Part shown: positions 51,865-60,442 of the stretch, one piece after another | Layout: each line of letters begins with the position of its first letter | Numbering within the stretch: the first letter of the stretch is position 1 | Source of the DNA: Hyphomonas sp. | GTDB lineage: Bacteria; Pseudomonadota; Alphaproteobacteria; Caulobacterales; Hyphomonadaceae | DNA: 60,561 bases | Reading direction: 5' to 3' | Assembly: GCA_013791775.1 (NCBI GenBank) | Contig: VMTE01000033.1 | Location: 1-60,561 of the forward strand | Notes under the pieces: model-generated | The model's database searches: none | The model's input: only the letters and a program-made list of their open reading frames with translations | What the model was told of the DNA's origin: nothing | Translations under genes and position numbers: made by a program

Positions 51865-51873
51865 AAAATTCTA

Positions 51874-51898
51874 GATACTTCCAAAAAGTGAAAGTATC
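51874..51898 (-). promoter_or_regulatory. AbiEi operator (inverted repeat)
   Basis: GATACTT and AAGTATC are perfect 7-base inverted repeats with an 11-base spacer, immediately upstream of the antitoxin start. AbiEi proteins bind inverted repeats at this place to autoregulate. Confidence 0.65.
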
Positions 51899-52058
51899 AA
51901 GAATTTATTTGCTGAGACTCGCAGAAGCCGAGAAGCGCGCGCCGCATACGTTTCATGAAGCCGACTTCCTCCTCGGCGTAACCGACGTCTCAAGGTTCGG
52001 AGCGCTCCGGGCTGCGAACGTAGGCGTTCGGCGAGACTTGTGCCTACGTTTGCGCCCG

Positions 52059-52505
52059 TCAGTAAGCGGCGGCGATCTGGCTGAGGTCGCGGCGGAGGGC
52101 TTTGCCGCTGGTGGAGAGGTGGGTGTCCACTTCGTCATGGGTGCGGCGCCAGACGGGGACAGCGGCTTTCAACAGGTCGCGGCCGGCGTCGGTGAGGTAC
52201 AGGCGGCGGGAGCGGCGATCTTCCGTATCCGGAACAATGTCCACCAGGCCGCGCTTCTCGAGCGGCTTCAGGTTGGCGGTCAGTGTGGTGCGGTCCATCG
52301 CCAGGAAGCTCGCAGCGTCCCCGAGGCGCGGGGCGGCCGGACGGTTCAGCGACATCAGCAGGGAATACTGTCCGTGGCTGATGCCGAACGGGGCCAGCGC
52401 ATGATCGAACCGGCGGGCGAGGGCCCGCGCGGCGCGGTGCACATTCAGGCACAGGCAGCGTTCATAGACTTCATGGGTGACGCTCAGGGGCAAATCGGAT
52501 CGCAT
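52059..52505 (-). CDS. MarR-family transcriptional regulator
   Basis: A 148-residue winged-helix regulator. The central HTH and wing read SLLMSLNRPAAPRLGDAASF, then MDRTTLTANLKPLEKRGLV and TEDRRSRRLYLT. ATG 52505 was chosen. It is divergent from a glutathione transferase operon, with an inverted repeat in the shared upstream region, the classic arrangement for a ligand-released repressor of detoxification genes. Confidence 0.88.
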   Translation of the reverse strand: MRSDLPLSVTHEVYERCLCLNVHRAARALARRFDHALAPFGISHGQYSLLMSLNRPAAPRLGDAASFLAMDRTTLTANLKPLEKRGLVDIVPDTEDRRSRRLYLTDAGRDLLKAAVPVWRRTHDEVDTHLSTSGKALRRDLSQIAAAY

Positions 52506-52518
52506 GACGATTATGTAT

Positions 52519-52542
52519 GTTGACATCAACGTATTCGTCAAC
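52519..52542. promoter_or_regulatory. Putative MarR operator
   Basis: GTTGAC (52519-52524) and GTCAAC (52537-52542) form an inverted repeat with a 12-base spacer between the divergent MarR and GST genes. Position fits dual repression. Confidence 0.55.
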
Positions 52543-52583
52543 GAGAACAAGCAGGCAACACAGGATGCGGGAGGGAGAGTCTG

Positions 52584-53240
52584 ATGCCGGAAGTGACCGC
52601 CTTTAACTGGGTGCCGGATTTTGCCCAGGGATTCGTGCGCGACCTGAGGGTGCGCTGGGCGCTGGAAGAGGCCGGAACCACCTATACCGAAAACCTCATC
52701 GACCATGAGGGGAAGCTGACGGCGGCCTACCGGATGCGCCAGCCATTTGCGCAGGTTCCCGCCTACCGCGACGGGCCGGTCGACATGTTCGAGTCGGGCG
52801 CGATCGTGCTGCGTATCGCGCAATCCTCCGAGGCGCTGATGCCGAAGGATGACGTGGGACGCGCACGGACGATGAGCTGGGTGTTTGCGGCGATGAACTC
52901 TGTCGAACCGGTGGTGATGAACGTGCGCATCGCCGAGCTGTTCTGGGCGGATGAGCCGTGGGCGGCCGACTTCGGCCGGAAGGCAGGCGAGATGCTGACA
53001 ATACGCCTGCAGCGACTGTCGGACTGGCTCGGGACCCGCGATTATCTGGAGGACCGGTTCACGGCCGGCGACCTGATGATGGCCTGCGTGCTGCGCGAGA
53101 TTGCGGGCTGCGAACATCTCGCGCCGTTTCCGGATCTGGAGGCGTACTGCGCCCGGTGCACGGGGCGGCCTGCCTTTGGGCGGGCGCTGGCGGCGCAGCT
53201 GAAACATTTCGAGACGGCCGGCCCGGCGCCGGTGGCATGA
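52584..53240 (+). CDS. Glutathione S-transferase family protein
   Basis: A 218-residue GST: a thioredoxin-like N-domain with DMFESGAIVLRIA (the glutathione-binding ESGAI), and a helical C-domain with the N-capping-type segment DRFTAGDLMMACVL. Cytoplasmic conjugation or detoxification. First gene of a four-gene set (GST, two VOC, DUF1428) with overlapping or close junctions. Confidence 0.9.
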   Translation: MPEVTAFNWVPDFAQGFVRDLRVRWALEEAGTTYTENLIDHEGKLTAAYRMRQPFAQVPAYRDGPVDMFESGAIVLRIAQSSEALMPKDDVGRARTMSWVFAAMNSVEPVVMNVRIAELFWADEPWAADFGRKAGEMLTIRLQRLSDWLGTRDYLEDRFTAGDLMMACVLREIAGCEHLAPFPDLEAYCARCTGRPAFGRALAAQLKHFETAGPAPVA

Positions 53241-53251
53241 AGGAGGACAAG

Positions 53252-53737
53252 ATGGCTTTGCTTGAGAAGAAGGTCCGGACCTGCCTGTGGTTCCACAAGG
53301 GCGGGGTGGAGGCGGCGGAATTCTATGTGTCGCTGCTGCCCGGCAGCCGGATCGACGGCGTGATGGACCACGGCAATGCGGCCGATCCGATGGTGGTGGA
53401 ATATACGCTGGCCGGTGCGCCGATGATGCATCTGACGGCCGGGCCGCACTTTACGCTGACGCCGGCCGCGTCGATCAGTGTGCTGACGAAAGATCAGGCG
53501 GAGACCGATCGGCTGTGGAGCGCGCTGCTGGCCGGCGGCGGCCAGGAGAGCATGTGCGGCTGGCTCACCGACCGGTATGGTGTGTCCTGGCAGATCATCC
53601 CGGAAAAGCTGATCGAACTGCAGCGCGTTCCGGACCGGGACGCGGCCGGACGGGTGCGGGACGCGATGATGAAGATGAGCAAGATCGAGATTGCCGCGAT
53701 CGAAGCGGCGTTTGCAGCTGAAGGAGCGAGCGGATGA
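53252..53737 (+). CDS. VOC-family (PhnB/3-demethylubiquinone-like) protein
   Basis: A 161-residue protein from ATG 53252 with AAGGAGG 5 bases upstream; an overlapping ATG at 53237 is less likely. The 3-dmu-9_3-mt-like fold is shown by CLWFHKGGVEAAEFYVSLLP and CGWLTDRYGVSWQIIP. The family includes glyoxalase-like and resistance proteins. Function unknown. Overlaps the next VOC gene. Confidence 0.82.
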   Translation: MALLEKKVRTCLWFHKGGVEAAEFYVSLLPGSRIDGVMDHGNAADPMVVEYTLAGAPMMHLTAGPHFTLTPAASISVLTKDQAETDRLWSALLAGGGQESMCGWLTDRYGVSWQIIPEKLIELQRVPDRDAAGRVRDAMMKMSKIEIAAIEAAFAAEGASG

Positions 53738-54237
53738 CGACGACAAGGAAGAAACCGGTGGCGGAGATCGCCGCTGAAATGGGGGTCGGCCTGTTGATGC
53801 CGCACCTCACCTGCCGGAACTGCGCGAAGGCGATCGACTTCTACAAGTCGGCCTTCGGCGCTGAGGAAATGATGCGCCTGCCGGGGCCGGACGGGCGGCT
53901 GATGCATGCCTCGGTGCGGATCAATGGCGCGGTGGTGATGCTGAACGACGAGTATCCGGAGATGGGCGGCGCTTCGCCGCTGGCGCTCGGCGGCTCGCCA
54001 GTGACGCTGCACCTGATGGTCGATGATGTCGATGCGGTGGTGGCGAAGGCGGTCAAGGCGGGCGCCGTGATTACGATGGAGGTGGCCGACCAGTTCTGGG
54101 GCGACCGCTACGGCGTGGTGAAGGATCCGTTCGGGCACCTGTGGTCGGTCGCAACGCCGGTCTGGCCACCGAAATCGCCCGACGAAATGGAAGCGGCGCG
54201 CGACGCCGCAATGCAGCAAATGTCGGGAGAGATGTGA
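53734..54237 (+). CDS. VOC-family (glyoxalase/PhnB-like) protein
   Basis: A 167-residue vicinal-oxygen-chelate protein (LTCRNCAKAIDFYKSAFGAEE, then GDRYGVVKDPFGHLWSVAT) whose C-terminal tail carries Asp/Glu-rich residues. Resembles bleomycin-resistance/glyoxalase-like proteins. Coupled to its neighbours (ATGA before, TGATG after). Confidence 0.87.
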   Translation: MTTTRKKPVAEIAAEMGVGLLMPHLTCRNCAKAIDFYKSAFGAEEMMRLPGPDGRLMHASVRINGAVVMLNDEYPEMGGASPLALGGSPVTLHLMVDDVDAVVAKAVKAGAVITMEVADQFWGDRYGVVKDPFGHLWSVATPVWPPKSPDEMEAARDAAMQQMSGEM

Positions 54238-54956
54238 TGGCCTATGTGGATGGATTTGTGCTGGCCGTGCCGGACGCGAACAAGGAAGCCTACCGGAAGA
54301 TGGCGGCCGACGGCGCGAAGATTTTCCGCAAGCATGGCGCGATCGGGTTCGTGGAGAACTGGGGCGAGGACGTGCCGCAGGGCAAGACCAACTGCTTCAA
54401 TTCGGCGGTGCTGAAGAAGGACGGCGAGTCGGTTGTGTTTTCGTGGATCGTTTGGCCCGACAGGGCGGCGCGCGATGCCGGCAATGCCGCAACGATGGCC
54501 GACCCTGATCTGGGCGGGCCCGGCATGGAGATGCCGTTTGATGGTTCGCGGATGATCTTTGGCGGGTTCGAGCAGCTGTGCGGGGACGTGCTGGCGGCGC
54601 CGGGGATTGTTGACGGCACGGTGCTGCCGGTGCCGGCCGGCAAGCGGGCGGACTATGCGGCGGCGGCGGCCAGAATGGCGGACCTGTTCGTCGAGCATGG
54701 CGCGACGTCCGTGGTGGATGCCTGGAGCGACGATGTGCCGGAGGGCAAGGTGAACTCATTTCATACGGCCGTTCTGAAGAAGCCGGGCGAGGATATCGTG
54801 TTCTCGTGGATCAACTGGACGGACAAGGCTGCCCGGGACGCCGGCTGGGAAAAGATCATGGCGGACCCGCGCATGGCTGAGTTCAGCCCGGCCTCGGTGG
54901 GCGCGGACATGGGGCGGATGATTTACGGCACGTTCCGGCCCATCGTTGCGGCCTGA
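54237..54956 (+). CDS. Tandem DUF1428 protein
   Basis: A 239-residue protein containing two DUF1428 (alpha/beta barrel dimer-type) repeats. The first (about 1-115) begins YVDGFVLAVPDANKEAY, with WGEDVPQGKTNCF. The second (about 123-239) repeats the pattern as DGTVLPVPAGKRADY and WSDDVPEGKVNSF. A single-repeat form dimerises in the family, so this fusion may make an intramolecular pair. Function unknown. It closes the detoxification-type set. Confidence 0.85.
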   Translation: MAYVDGFVLAVPDANKEAYRKMAADGAKIFRKHGAIGFVENWGEDVPQGKTNCFNSAVLKKDGESVVFSWIVWPDRAARDAGNAATMADPDLGGPGMEMPFDGSRMIFGGFEQLCGDVLAAPGIVDGTVLPVPAGKRADYAAAAARMADLFVEHGATSVVDAWSDDVPEGKVNSFHTAVLKKPGEDIVFSWINWTDKAARDAGWEKIMADPRMAEFSPASVGADMGRMIYGTFRPIVAA

Positions 54957-54972
54957 CGGGCTGCGACAAATT

Positions 54973-54995
54973 GTAAATGAGAATGAGTTGCATCT
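54973..54995 (+). promoter_or_regulatory. Fur-box-like site upstream of the siderophore receptor
   Basis: GTAAATGAGAATGAGTTGCA lies 58-80 bases before the receptor start and resembles the NAT-rich iron box (AATGATAAT hexamers). Iron-repressed transcription of the receptor is expected. Confidence 0.55.
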
Positions 54996-55052
54996 AGCAA
55001 CGCCCCCTGTTACGGCGAATGAGAAACATTCGCAACAATTGGGGCCTCCCAG

Positions 55053-57188
55053 ATGCCAACACCGATTTCCGCCCATGCCGGCCTGCGCCGACGATATTCG
55101 CGATACCTGCTCGGGTGCGCCGCCACGCTGGGGCTGGGCCTCGGGGGCGGCTTGGTGGCCGCGGCCGACGAAGCGCCCGACGAGGTGAAGCGGCAGGAGA
55201 CGGTGTACGTTTACGGCGCGCGGTCTGGTTATACGGAAGACACCTCGCGCGGCGCGACCAAGACGGACACGCCCATCGTGGAAATCCCGCAGGCGATGAC
55301 GGTGATCACCGGCGACCTGATGCGCGACCAGGCGACGACGGGCGTGGGCGAGGCGCTGCGCTTTGTGCCGGGGGTGACCGTGGCGCAGGGCGAGGGCCAC
55401 CGCGACGCGCCGGTGCTGCGCGGGAACACGACGACGGCGGACTTCTTCGTCGACGGCGTGCGCGACGATCTGCAATACTACCGCGATGTGTACAACACCG
55501 ACCGGATCGAAGTGCTGAAGGGCCCGTCGGGCCTGGTGTTCGGGCGCGGCACCGGCGGCGGGGTGATCAACCGGGTGACCAAGTCGGCCGACGGCGCGCG
55601 TGTGCGCGATGTTACGCTGGGGCTTGGATCGTTCGGCTACGGACGGGTAAGCGTGGACGCCGGCGACGCGCTGACGGAGACGGCCGACGGACGGGTGAAC
55701 CTGGTGTACGAGCAGGCGGGCAGCTACCGCGAGGGCGTGGACGCGGAGCGGTATGGCATCGCGCCTTCGGCGGCGATCGATCTGGGCGCCCGCACAACGC
55801 TTCGCCTGTCGGCGGAGCATTTCGTGGACGAACGGGTAACCGACCGCGGCGTGCCGTCGATGCTGGGCCGGCCCTATGACGTGTCGGAGAAGGCTTTCTA
55901 CGGCAATCCGGCGCTCAGCCCGAGCGAGGTGACCGTCAGTACGCTGACGGCGGTTGTGGAACATGAGGTTTCGGACAAGCTGACGCTGCGCTCGGCGCTG
56001 CTGTACGGCGACTATGAGAAGTTCTACCAGAACATCTTTGCGGCTGGTGCGGTGAACGCGGCGACCGGGACGGTGCAACTGGCCGCGTACAATTCGGTGA
56101 CCACGCGCGAGAACCTGATCAGCCAGACGGACCTGATCTGGACGGGCCGGTTCGCGGGGCTCGAGCACACGCTTCTGCTGGGCGTGGAGGCGGGCCAGCA
56201 GACCAGCGATAACCAGCGCACCGAGGGCCAGTTTCCTTCGGCGGGCGGGCTGGAGCGGCTGACGGTCTCGGTGGCAGACCGGGGGCAGGACGCCGTGGCG
56301 GTCTTCGGGCGCCTGTCGCGCGACAATGTCAACAATCTCGGCCTGCTGGCCTTCTATGTGCAGGATCAGGTGAAACTGACCGAGACCTTGCAGGTGATCG
56401 CCGGCGCGCGCTTCGACCGGTTCGATCTCGAGTTCGACAACCGGATCGGCGCAGATGCGTCGCGCACGGACGAGTTTGTCTCGCCGCGTCTCGGCATCGT
56501 GTATGAGCCGGTCGAGGATCTGGCGTTCTATGCCAGCTGGGCGCGGTCCTTCCTGCCGCAGTCTGGCGAGCAGTTCTCGTCGCTGACCCCGGCACGGGAG
56601 GATTTCGAGCCTGAAGAGTTCGAGAATACCGAGATCGGCGTGAAGTGGCAGCCCTCGGACGAGCTGCTTCTCACGGCGGCGCTGTTCCGCCTCGACCGGA
56701 CAAACACGTTGTCACCGGGCGCGGTGGCCGGCACGACGGTGCAGACCGGCGCGCAGCGCAGCGAAGGCCTTGAACTGTCGGTGCAGGGCGAGATTCTCGA
56801 AGGCTGGGACATGGCGGCGGCCTATGCCTGGCAGTCGGCTGAGATCACCGAGACGACCGCGTCCGCGCCGGCCGGCCGGGACGTGCCGCTGGTGCCGGAG
56901 CAGAGCGCAAGCCTGTGGAACAAGGTGCACACGGCGGACCGGCTGGATCTCGGGCTGGGTGTCGTCTGGCAGGATGACCGGTTTGCGTCGATCTCGAACG
57001 CCGTGGTGCTGGCCGCGTTCACGCGGCTGGATGCGGCGGTCTATTATCAGCTGTCGGATGATCTTAAGCTGCAGCTCAATCTCGAGAACCTGACGGGCGA
57101 GACCTACGCGGTCAGCTCGCACAACGACAACAACATCACCTTGGGCGCGCCGCTGACGGCGAAAGTGACTCTGAGTGCCCGGTTCTGA
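55053..57188 (+). CDS. TonB-dependent siderophore receptor (catecholate type)
   Basis: A 711-residue outer-membrane receptor. Signal peptide (YLLGCAATLGLGLGGGLVAAADEA). A plug opens with a TonB-box-like ETVYVYGARSG and VEIPQAMTVI, then IEVLKGPSGLVFGRGTGGG. The barrel ends in a C-terminal Phe (TLSARF). No STN domain, so it is transport only, unlike the receptor at 6089. Fiu/CirA-like in character; actual siderophore unknown. Confidence 0.9.
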   Translation: MPTPISAHAGLRRRYSRYLLGCAATLGLGLGGGLVAAADEAPDEVKRQETVYVYGARSGYTEDTSRGATKTDTPIVEIPQAMTVITGDLMRDQATTGVGEALRFVPGVTVAQGEGHRDAPVLRGNTTTADFFVDGVRDDLQYYRDVYNTDRIEVLKGPSGLVFGRGTGGGVINRVTKSADGARVRDVTLGLGSFGYGRVSVDAGDALTETADGRVNLVYEQAGSYREGVDAERYGIAPSAAIDLGARTTLRLSAEHFVDERVTDRGVPSMLGRPYDVSEKAFYGNPALSPSEVTVSTLTAVVEHEVSDKLTLRSALLYGDYEKFYQNIFAAGAVNAATGTVQLAAYNSVTTRENLISQTDLIWTGRFAGLEHTLLLGVEAGQQTSDNQRTEGQFPSAGGLERLTVSVADRGQDAVAVFGRLSRDNVNNLGLLAFYVQDQVKLTETLQVIAGARFDRFDLEFDNRIGADASRTDEFVSPRLGIVYEPVEDLAFYASWARSFLPQSGEQFSSLTPAREDFEPEEFENTEIGVKWQPSDELLLTAALFRLDRTNTLSPGAVAGTTVQTGAQRSEGLELSVQGEILEGWDMAAAYAWQSAEITETTASAPAGRDVPLVPEQSASLWNKVHTADRLDLGLGVVWQDDRFASISNAVVLAAFTRLDAAVYYQLSDDLKLQLNLENLTGETYAVSSHNDNNITLGAPLTAKVTLSARF

Positions 57189-57213
57189 GATTTCCTTCCA
57201 CTCAGGATCGGCA

Positions 57214-57240
57214 TGGCCCGGGCATTGCCCGGGCCATTTC
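57214..57240. terminator. Terminator hairpin after the siderophore receptor
   Basis: TGGCCCGGGC-ATT-GCCCGGGCCA is a perfect 10-pair stem followed by TTTC. It lies between the convergent receptor and dehydratase genes and may serve both. Confidence 0.7.
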
Positions 57241-57244
57241 AGTT

Positions 57245-59137
57245 TCAGGCCGGCTGGCGCTTGCGAGTGGCGGCCAGGGCGGCGCCGTATTCGGGCACAA
57301 GGTTGCCGAGAAGTCTCAGCGCCTCTGACGTTTCGTGCCGGCGCGCGGCTTCTATCAGCACCGTGAGTTGTTTTTCGAGCAGTTCGCTGCTCGGCGCGAC
57401 GGAAACGACGCGGTTCACGCCTTCCACACTTGTCGGCTGGAGCTGTTCATACGTGTAGGTCAGCGATTCGTGGCGCTTCTCGCCCTTGCGCATACCCATG
57501 GTCACGATCTCGATATCGACACCGGGGATCTTGCCCTTCAGGCGGATCATGGTTTCAGCCAGCTGCAGGATCGCAATCGGCTCGCCCATGTCGAGCACGA
57601 AGAGTTCCGCGTGGCGCTGCTCGCGCTGCAGCGCGGCCGCCTGCAGGACGAGCGAGGTCGCTTCCTCGATGGTCATGAAATAACGGGTGGCTTCGGGGTC
57701 GGTGATGGTCACCGGGCCGCCGGCGGCGATCTGGCGTTCGAACAGGGGCACCACGGAGCCAGACGATCCGAGCACGTTGCCGAAGCGCACCATCGCGCCG
57801 GCCATGCCGGCCTCGGTGATGATCCGGCTGATCGCCAACTCGGCGAGACGTTTGGTGGCGCCCATGACGTTGTCGGGGGCGACGGCCTTGTCGGTGGAGA
57901 TGAACACGAACTGTCGGGCACCGGAGGCGGCGGCCGCGCGGGCCACGCTTATGGCGCCGCCGACATTGGTGAGGATGGCGTCGCAGATGTTCTCTTCCAT
58001 CAGCGGCACGTGTTTCAGTGCGGCCGCGTGGATCACGATGTCAGGCTGGGTCTGGGAGAAGGCGGCGCTCATCCGGACCGCGTCCCGGACATCGCCGAGA
58101 TGCGAGGTCAGCTGTAGGCCGGGATGGGCGGTGCGCAGGTGATGATCAATCTGGTAGAGATTGAACTCGGAGGAATCGATGATCGCCAGGGACGCCGGCG
58201 CCGTGCGCGCGACCTGGCGCGCCAGTTCCGAGCCGATCGAGCCGCCGCCGCCTGTCACCAGGACTTTCGTGCCTGTAAAGAGCTCACGCACGGGGGTGCG
58301 ATCCAGGTCGCGTTCCGGACGGGCCAGAAGATCGGCTGGCCGGACGGGTTCAAGAGTCTGTGCCGCTTCGTCATGGCCGAGCGCCATGACTTCCGCCCGG
58401 TGAACCGAAGCGATCTCGAGGATGCGGGCCATGTGTGCGCGTTCGCGGGCGGGGCCGGTGACCGCGACCCAGGGGGCGCTGCCATAGCGAAGCGCGAGGA
58501 CGTCGATGACTTCGCCCAGATTGTCCAGATTTCCCATGATCGGCACGCCGCGTACGGCCCGACCGGGCTGCTCAGCGTCGACTTCGATGAGGCCGAGTAC
58601 ACGGACCGTAGAGCCTGTCGTGGGGGACTCCATTCGGCGAAGAACGTCGATCCAGCTGACCGGGTCACCGACCAGAAGCACCGGCTGGCTCTGGCGGGGC
58701 AAGCGCTGGAAGATCTGGAACGGCGCATTGGTCGTGCGGTAACGCGCCACCATGCGGCCGGCAAACAGGGCAGCCGTCCAGAGCGCGATGGCCAGGAGCA
58801 AAGCCGGGAGCGGACCGAGCAGGCGGCCGTTGAGCGCCACCATGACGGGAAGGTACAGCATCACCGCCAGCGCGATGCCCTGGATGATGCGGATGGCGTC
58901 CGGCGCCCCGATATGGCGCCAGACTTGGCGGTGGACGCCGCCGATCACCAGCCCGCAGGTTGCGGCCAGCATGAACGAGCTTGTGGCCAGCAGCCAGGCT
59001 TCAACCGGAAAGTGCGTGATGGACGGGTCGGACACCAGCAGGGCAAGGTGTGCAAGTGTCATTGCGAGGCCGGCCATGACCAGGTCGAAGGACAGCGTGA
59101 GGGCCATTGCGCGCCGGGCGGCGTCTTTGGGGGTCAC
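57245..59137 (-). CDS. Membrane-bound nucleotide-sugar epimerase/dehydratase (CapD/WbpM-like)
   Basis: A 630-residue protein. GTG 59137 was chosen because AAGGAG lies 8 bases upstream; a longer GTG at 59191 lacks a site. About four N-terminal membrane helices are followed by an extended SDR domain with the cofactor motif VTGGGGSIGSELARQ and ALKHVPLMEENICDAI, then FVFISTDKAVAPDNVMGATK. Such enzymes make UDP-sugars for O-antigen, capsule or holdfast glycans. No other polysaccharide genes flank it here. Confidence 0.88.
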   Translation of the reverse strand: MTPKDAARRAMALTLSFDLVMAGLAMTLAHLALLVSDPSITHFPVEAWLLATSSFMLAATCGLVIGGVHRQVWRHIGAPDAIRIIQGIALAVMLYLPVMVALNGRLLGPLPALLLAIALWTAALFAGRMVARYRTTNAPFQIFQRLPRQSQPVLLVGDPVSWIDVLRRMESPTTGSTVRVLGLIEVDAEQPGRAVRGVPIMGNLDNLGEVIDVLALRYGSAPWVAVTGPARERAHMARILEIASVHRAEVMALGHDEAAQTLEPVRPADLLARPERDLDRTPVRELFTGTKVLVTGGGGSIGSELARQVARTAPASLAIIDSSEFNLYQIDHHLRTAHPGLQLTSHLGDVRDAVRMSAAFSQTQPDIVIHAAALKHVPLMEENICDAILTNVGGAISVARAAAASGARQFVFISTDKAVAPDNVMGATKRLAELAISRIITEAGMAGAMVRFGNVLGSSGSVVPLFERQIAAGGPVTITDPEATRYFMTIEEATSLVLQAAALQREQRHAELFVLDMGEPIAILQLAETMIRLKGKIPGVDIEIVTMGMRKGEKRHESLTYTYEQLQPTSVEGVNRVVSVAPSSELLEKQLTVLIEAARRHETSEALRLLGNLVPEYGAALAATRKRQPA

Positions 59138-59837
59138 GTACTCAACTCCTTCACGCTGTACCGCCTGAACGGTGCCTGAAATTACTGCCACTGAAGAGCG
59201 TCCGCGAAAAGGCCGAATTCGTTGGCTGGGTGTAATCCATGTTAGAAAATCGCAGCAGCGGCGAATTTTCGCCAGTAAAGCAGGGGTGATCCGGCGCGGA
59301 AGCCAGAATGCCCGCTTTCGGGCGGCCGGCAGGCAACGGGTTCGGGGCTACCTATCACGCAATGACCATCCCCGATGTGTGTTTTTGTACAGACCTTCAT
59401 CTGCCCGATGCGCGTTGGGATTGCAAACCGGGAGACGATTTTCTGTGCTTTAACATCGGTTTGTCGCACTTTTATTAGGCGGCCTGCAGCCGGTTCGCTG
59501 GAAACAAGAGCGACCTGGAACTCCGGGGCAGGCCGTGAGCGGCCAGGGAGTAACTGCGCCCGTCGGCAACGGCGGCGCAAGCCGTCCAAACAGGCGATCT
59601 GCATCCAAGCGTTCGGCAAACTACTGGGCAGTATCGAGCATCATCTCGACAATACCGTCGACATTGCAATCAGCGGGCAATATCCCGCCAACATCCCTGC
59701 CAAGGCGCCTGGCGACAGTAGAACCGTGCCATGCGCCCGCGGGCCGGATTACGAAGGTGGGCGCGGTGAGCCGCGAGGCGAAGCAAAAAGTAATAATATA
59801 GTGGCAATTTTAATGATTTTAGCCTATAAATGCTCAG
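59138..59837. other. Non-coding, nothing recognised
   Basis: About 700 bases without a convincing gene. The last ~50 bases before the HipB gene are AT-rich and include TATAAAT, a possible -10 element. Confidence 0.4.
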
Positions 59838-60146
59838 ATGGTATCATTTTTGACGCCAACCAATGCCCAAGAGGCGCTCGCCCGTAACCTGCGAGCGCGG
59901 CGTCTGGCTATCGGGCTGACGCAGGCAGGACTTTCGTCCCGCTCGGGTGTGGCGCTCGGAACATTACGCAAGTTTGAGCAAACAGGTGCGGCCTCGATCG
60001 AGGTGCTATGTAAGCTATTGCTGGTCGTGGGCGGCTTGGAAGATATTGTTGAGGCCAGCGCGCCGGAGCAAAGCGAATTCGCCACCATTGATGATGTTTT
60101 GAGGGCGGAAGGCAAGCCCCAGCGCAAGCACGGGTGGCGTTCATGA
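59838..60146 (+). CDS. hipB: HipB-like XRE antitoxin
   Basis: A 102-residue XRE HTH protein (LARNLRARRLAIGLTQAGLSSRSGV, with recognition helix GTLRKFEQTG). Antitoxin of the HipBA module whose kinase gene is broken. It overlaps the hipA start by four bases (ATGA). The protein is intact and may still repress its own promoter. Confidence 0.8.
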   Translation: MVSFLTPTNAQEALARNLRARRLAIGLTQAGLSSRSGVALGTLRKFEQTGAASIEVLCKLLLVVGGLEDIVEASAPEQSEFATIDDVLRAEGKPQRKHGWRS

Positions 60147-60442
60147 GCTTTACCCCTGTGAATGCCGTCAATGTCGGTATCGCTTTCCAAAGCGGCTCTT
60201 TGCCAGTTGGTCGTCTGGCTGTGCGAGAGCGGAAAATCTACTTCGAGTATGATCGCAGCTTTATCTCAAGCGACCTTGAAATATCACCGGTGCGCCTGCC
60301 GCTGCAGCCGGGCCTCAAGACCTTCGAGGCTAGCTTATTCGAAGGTTTGCCAGGCGTGTTTAATGACAGTTTGCCGGATGGCTGGGGCCGCCTGTTATTC
60401 GACCGGGCCATGCGGGCAGATGCGGCGCGACAATCAAGATGA
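60143..60442 (+). pseudogene. hipA: HipA N-terminal fragment, cut by an IS21-type end
   Basis: About 93 true residues of the HipA N-terminal subdomain (SGSLPVGRLAVRERKIYFEYD, then SLPDGWGRLLFDRAMRAD) before the frame enters the insertion-sequence end near 60421 and stops at 60440. The kinase domain, if present, is outside the window on the far side of the element. Confidence 0.82.

Noticed and set aside
54756-56168. A 470-codon minus-strand open frame
   Set aside because: Antisense to DUF1428 and the siderophore receptor; His/Arg-rich without motifs.
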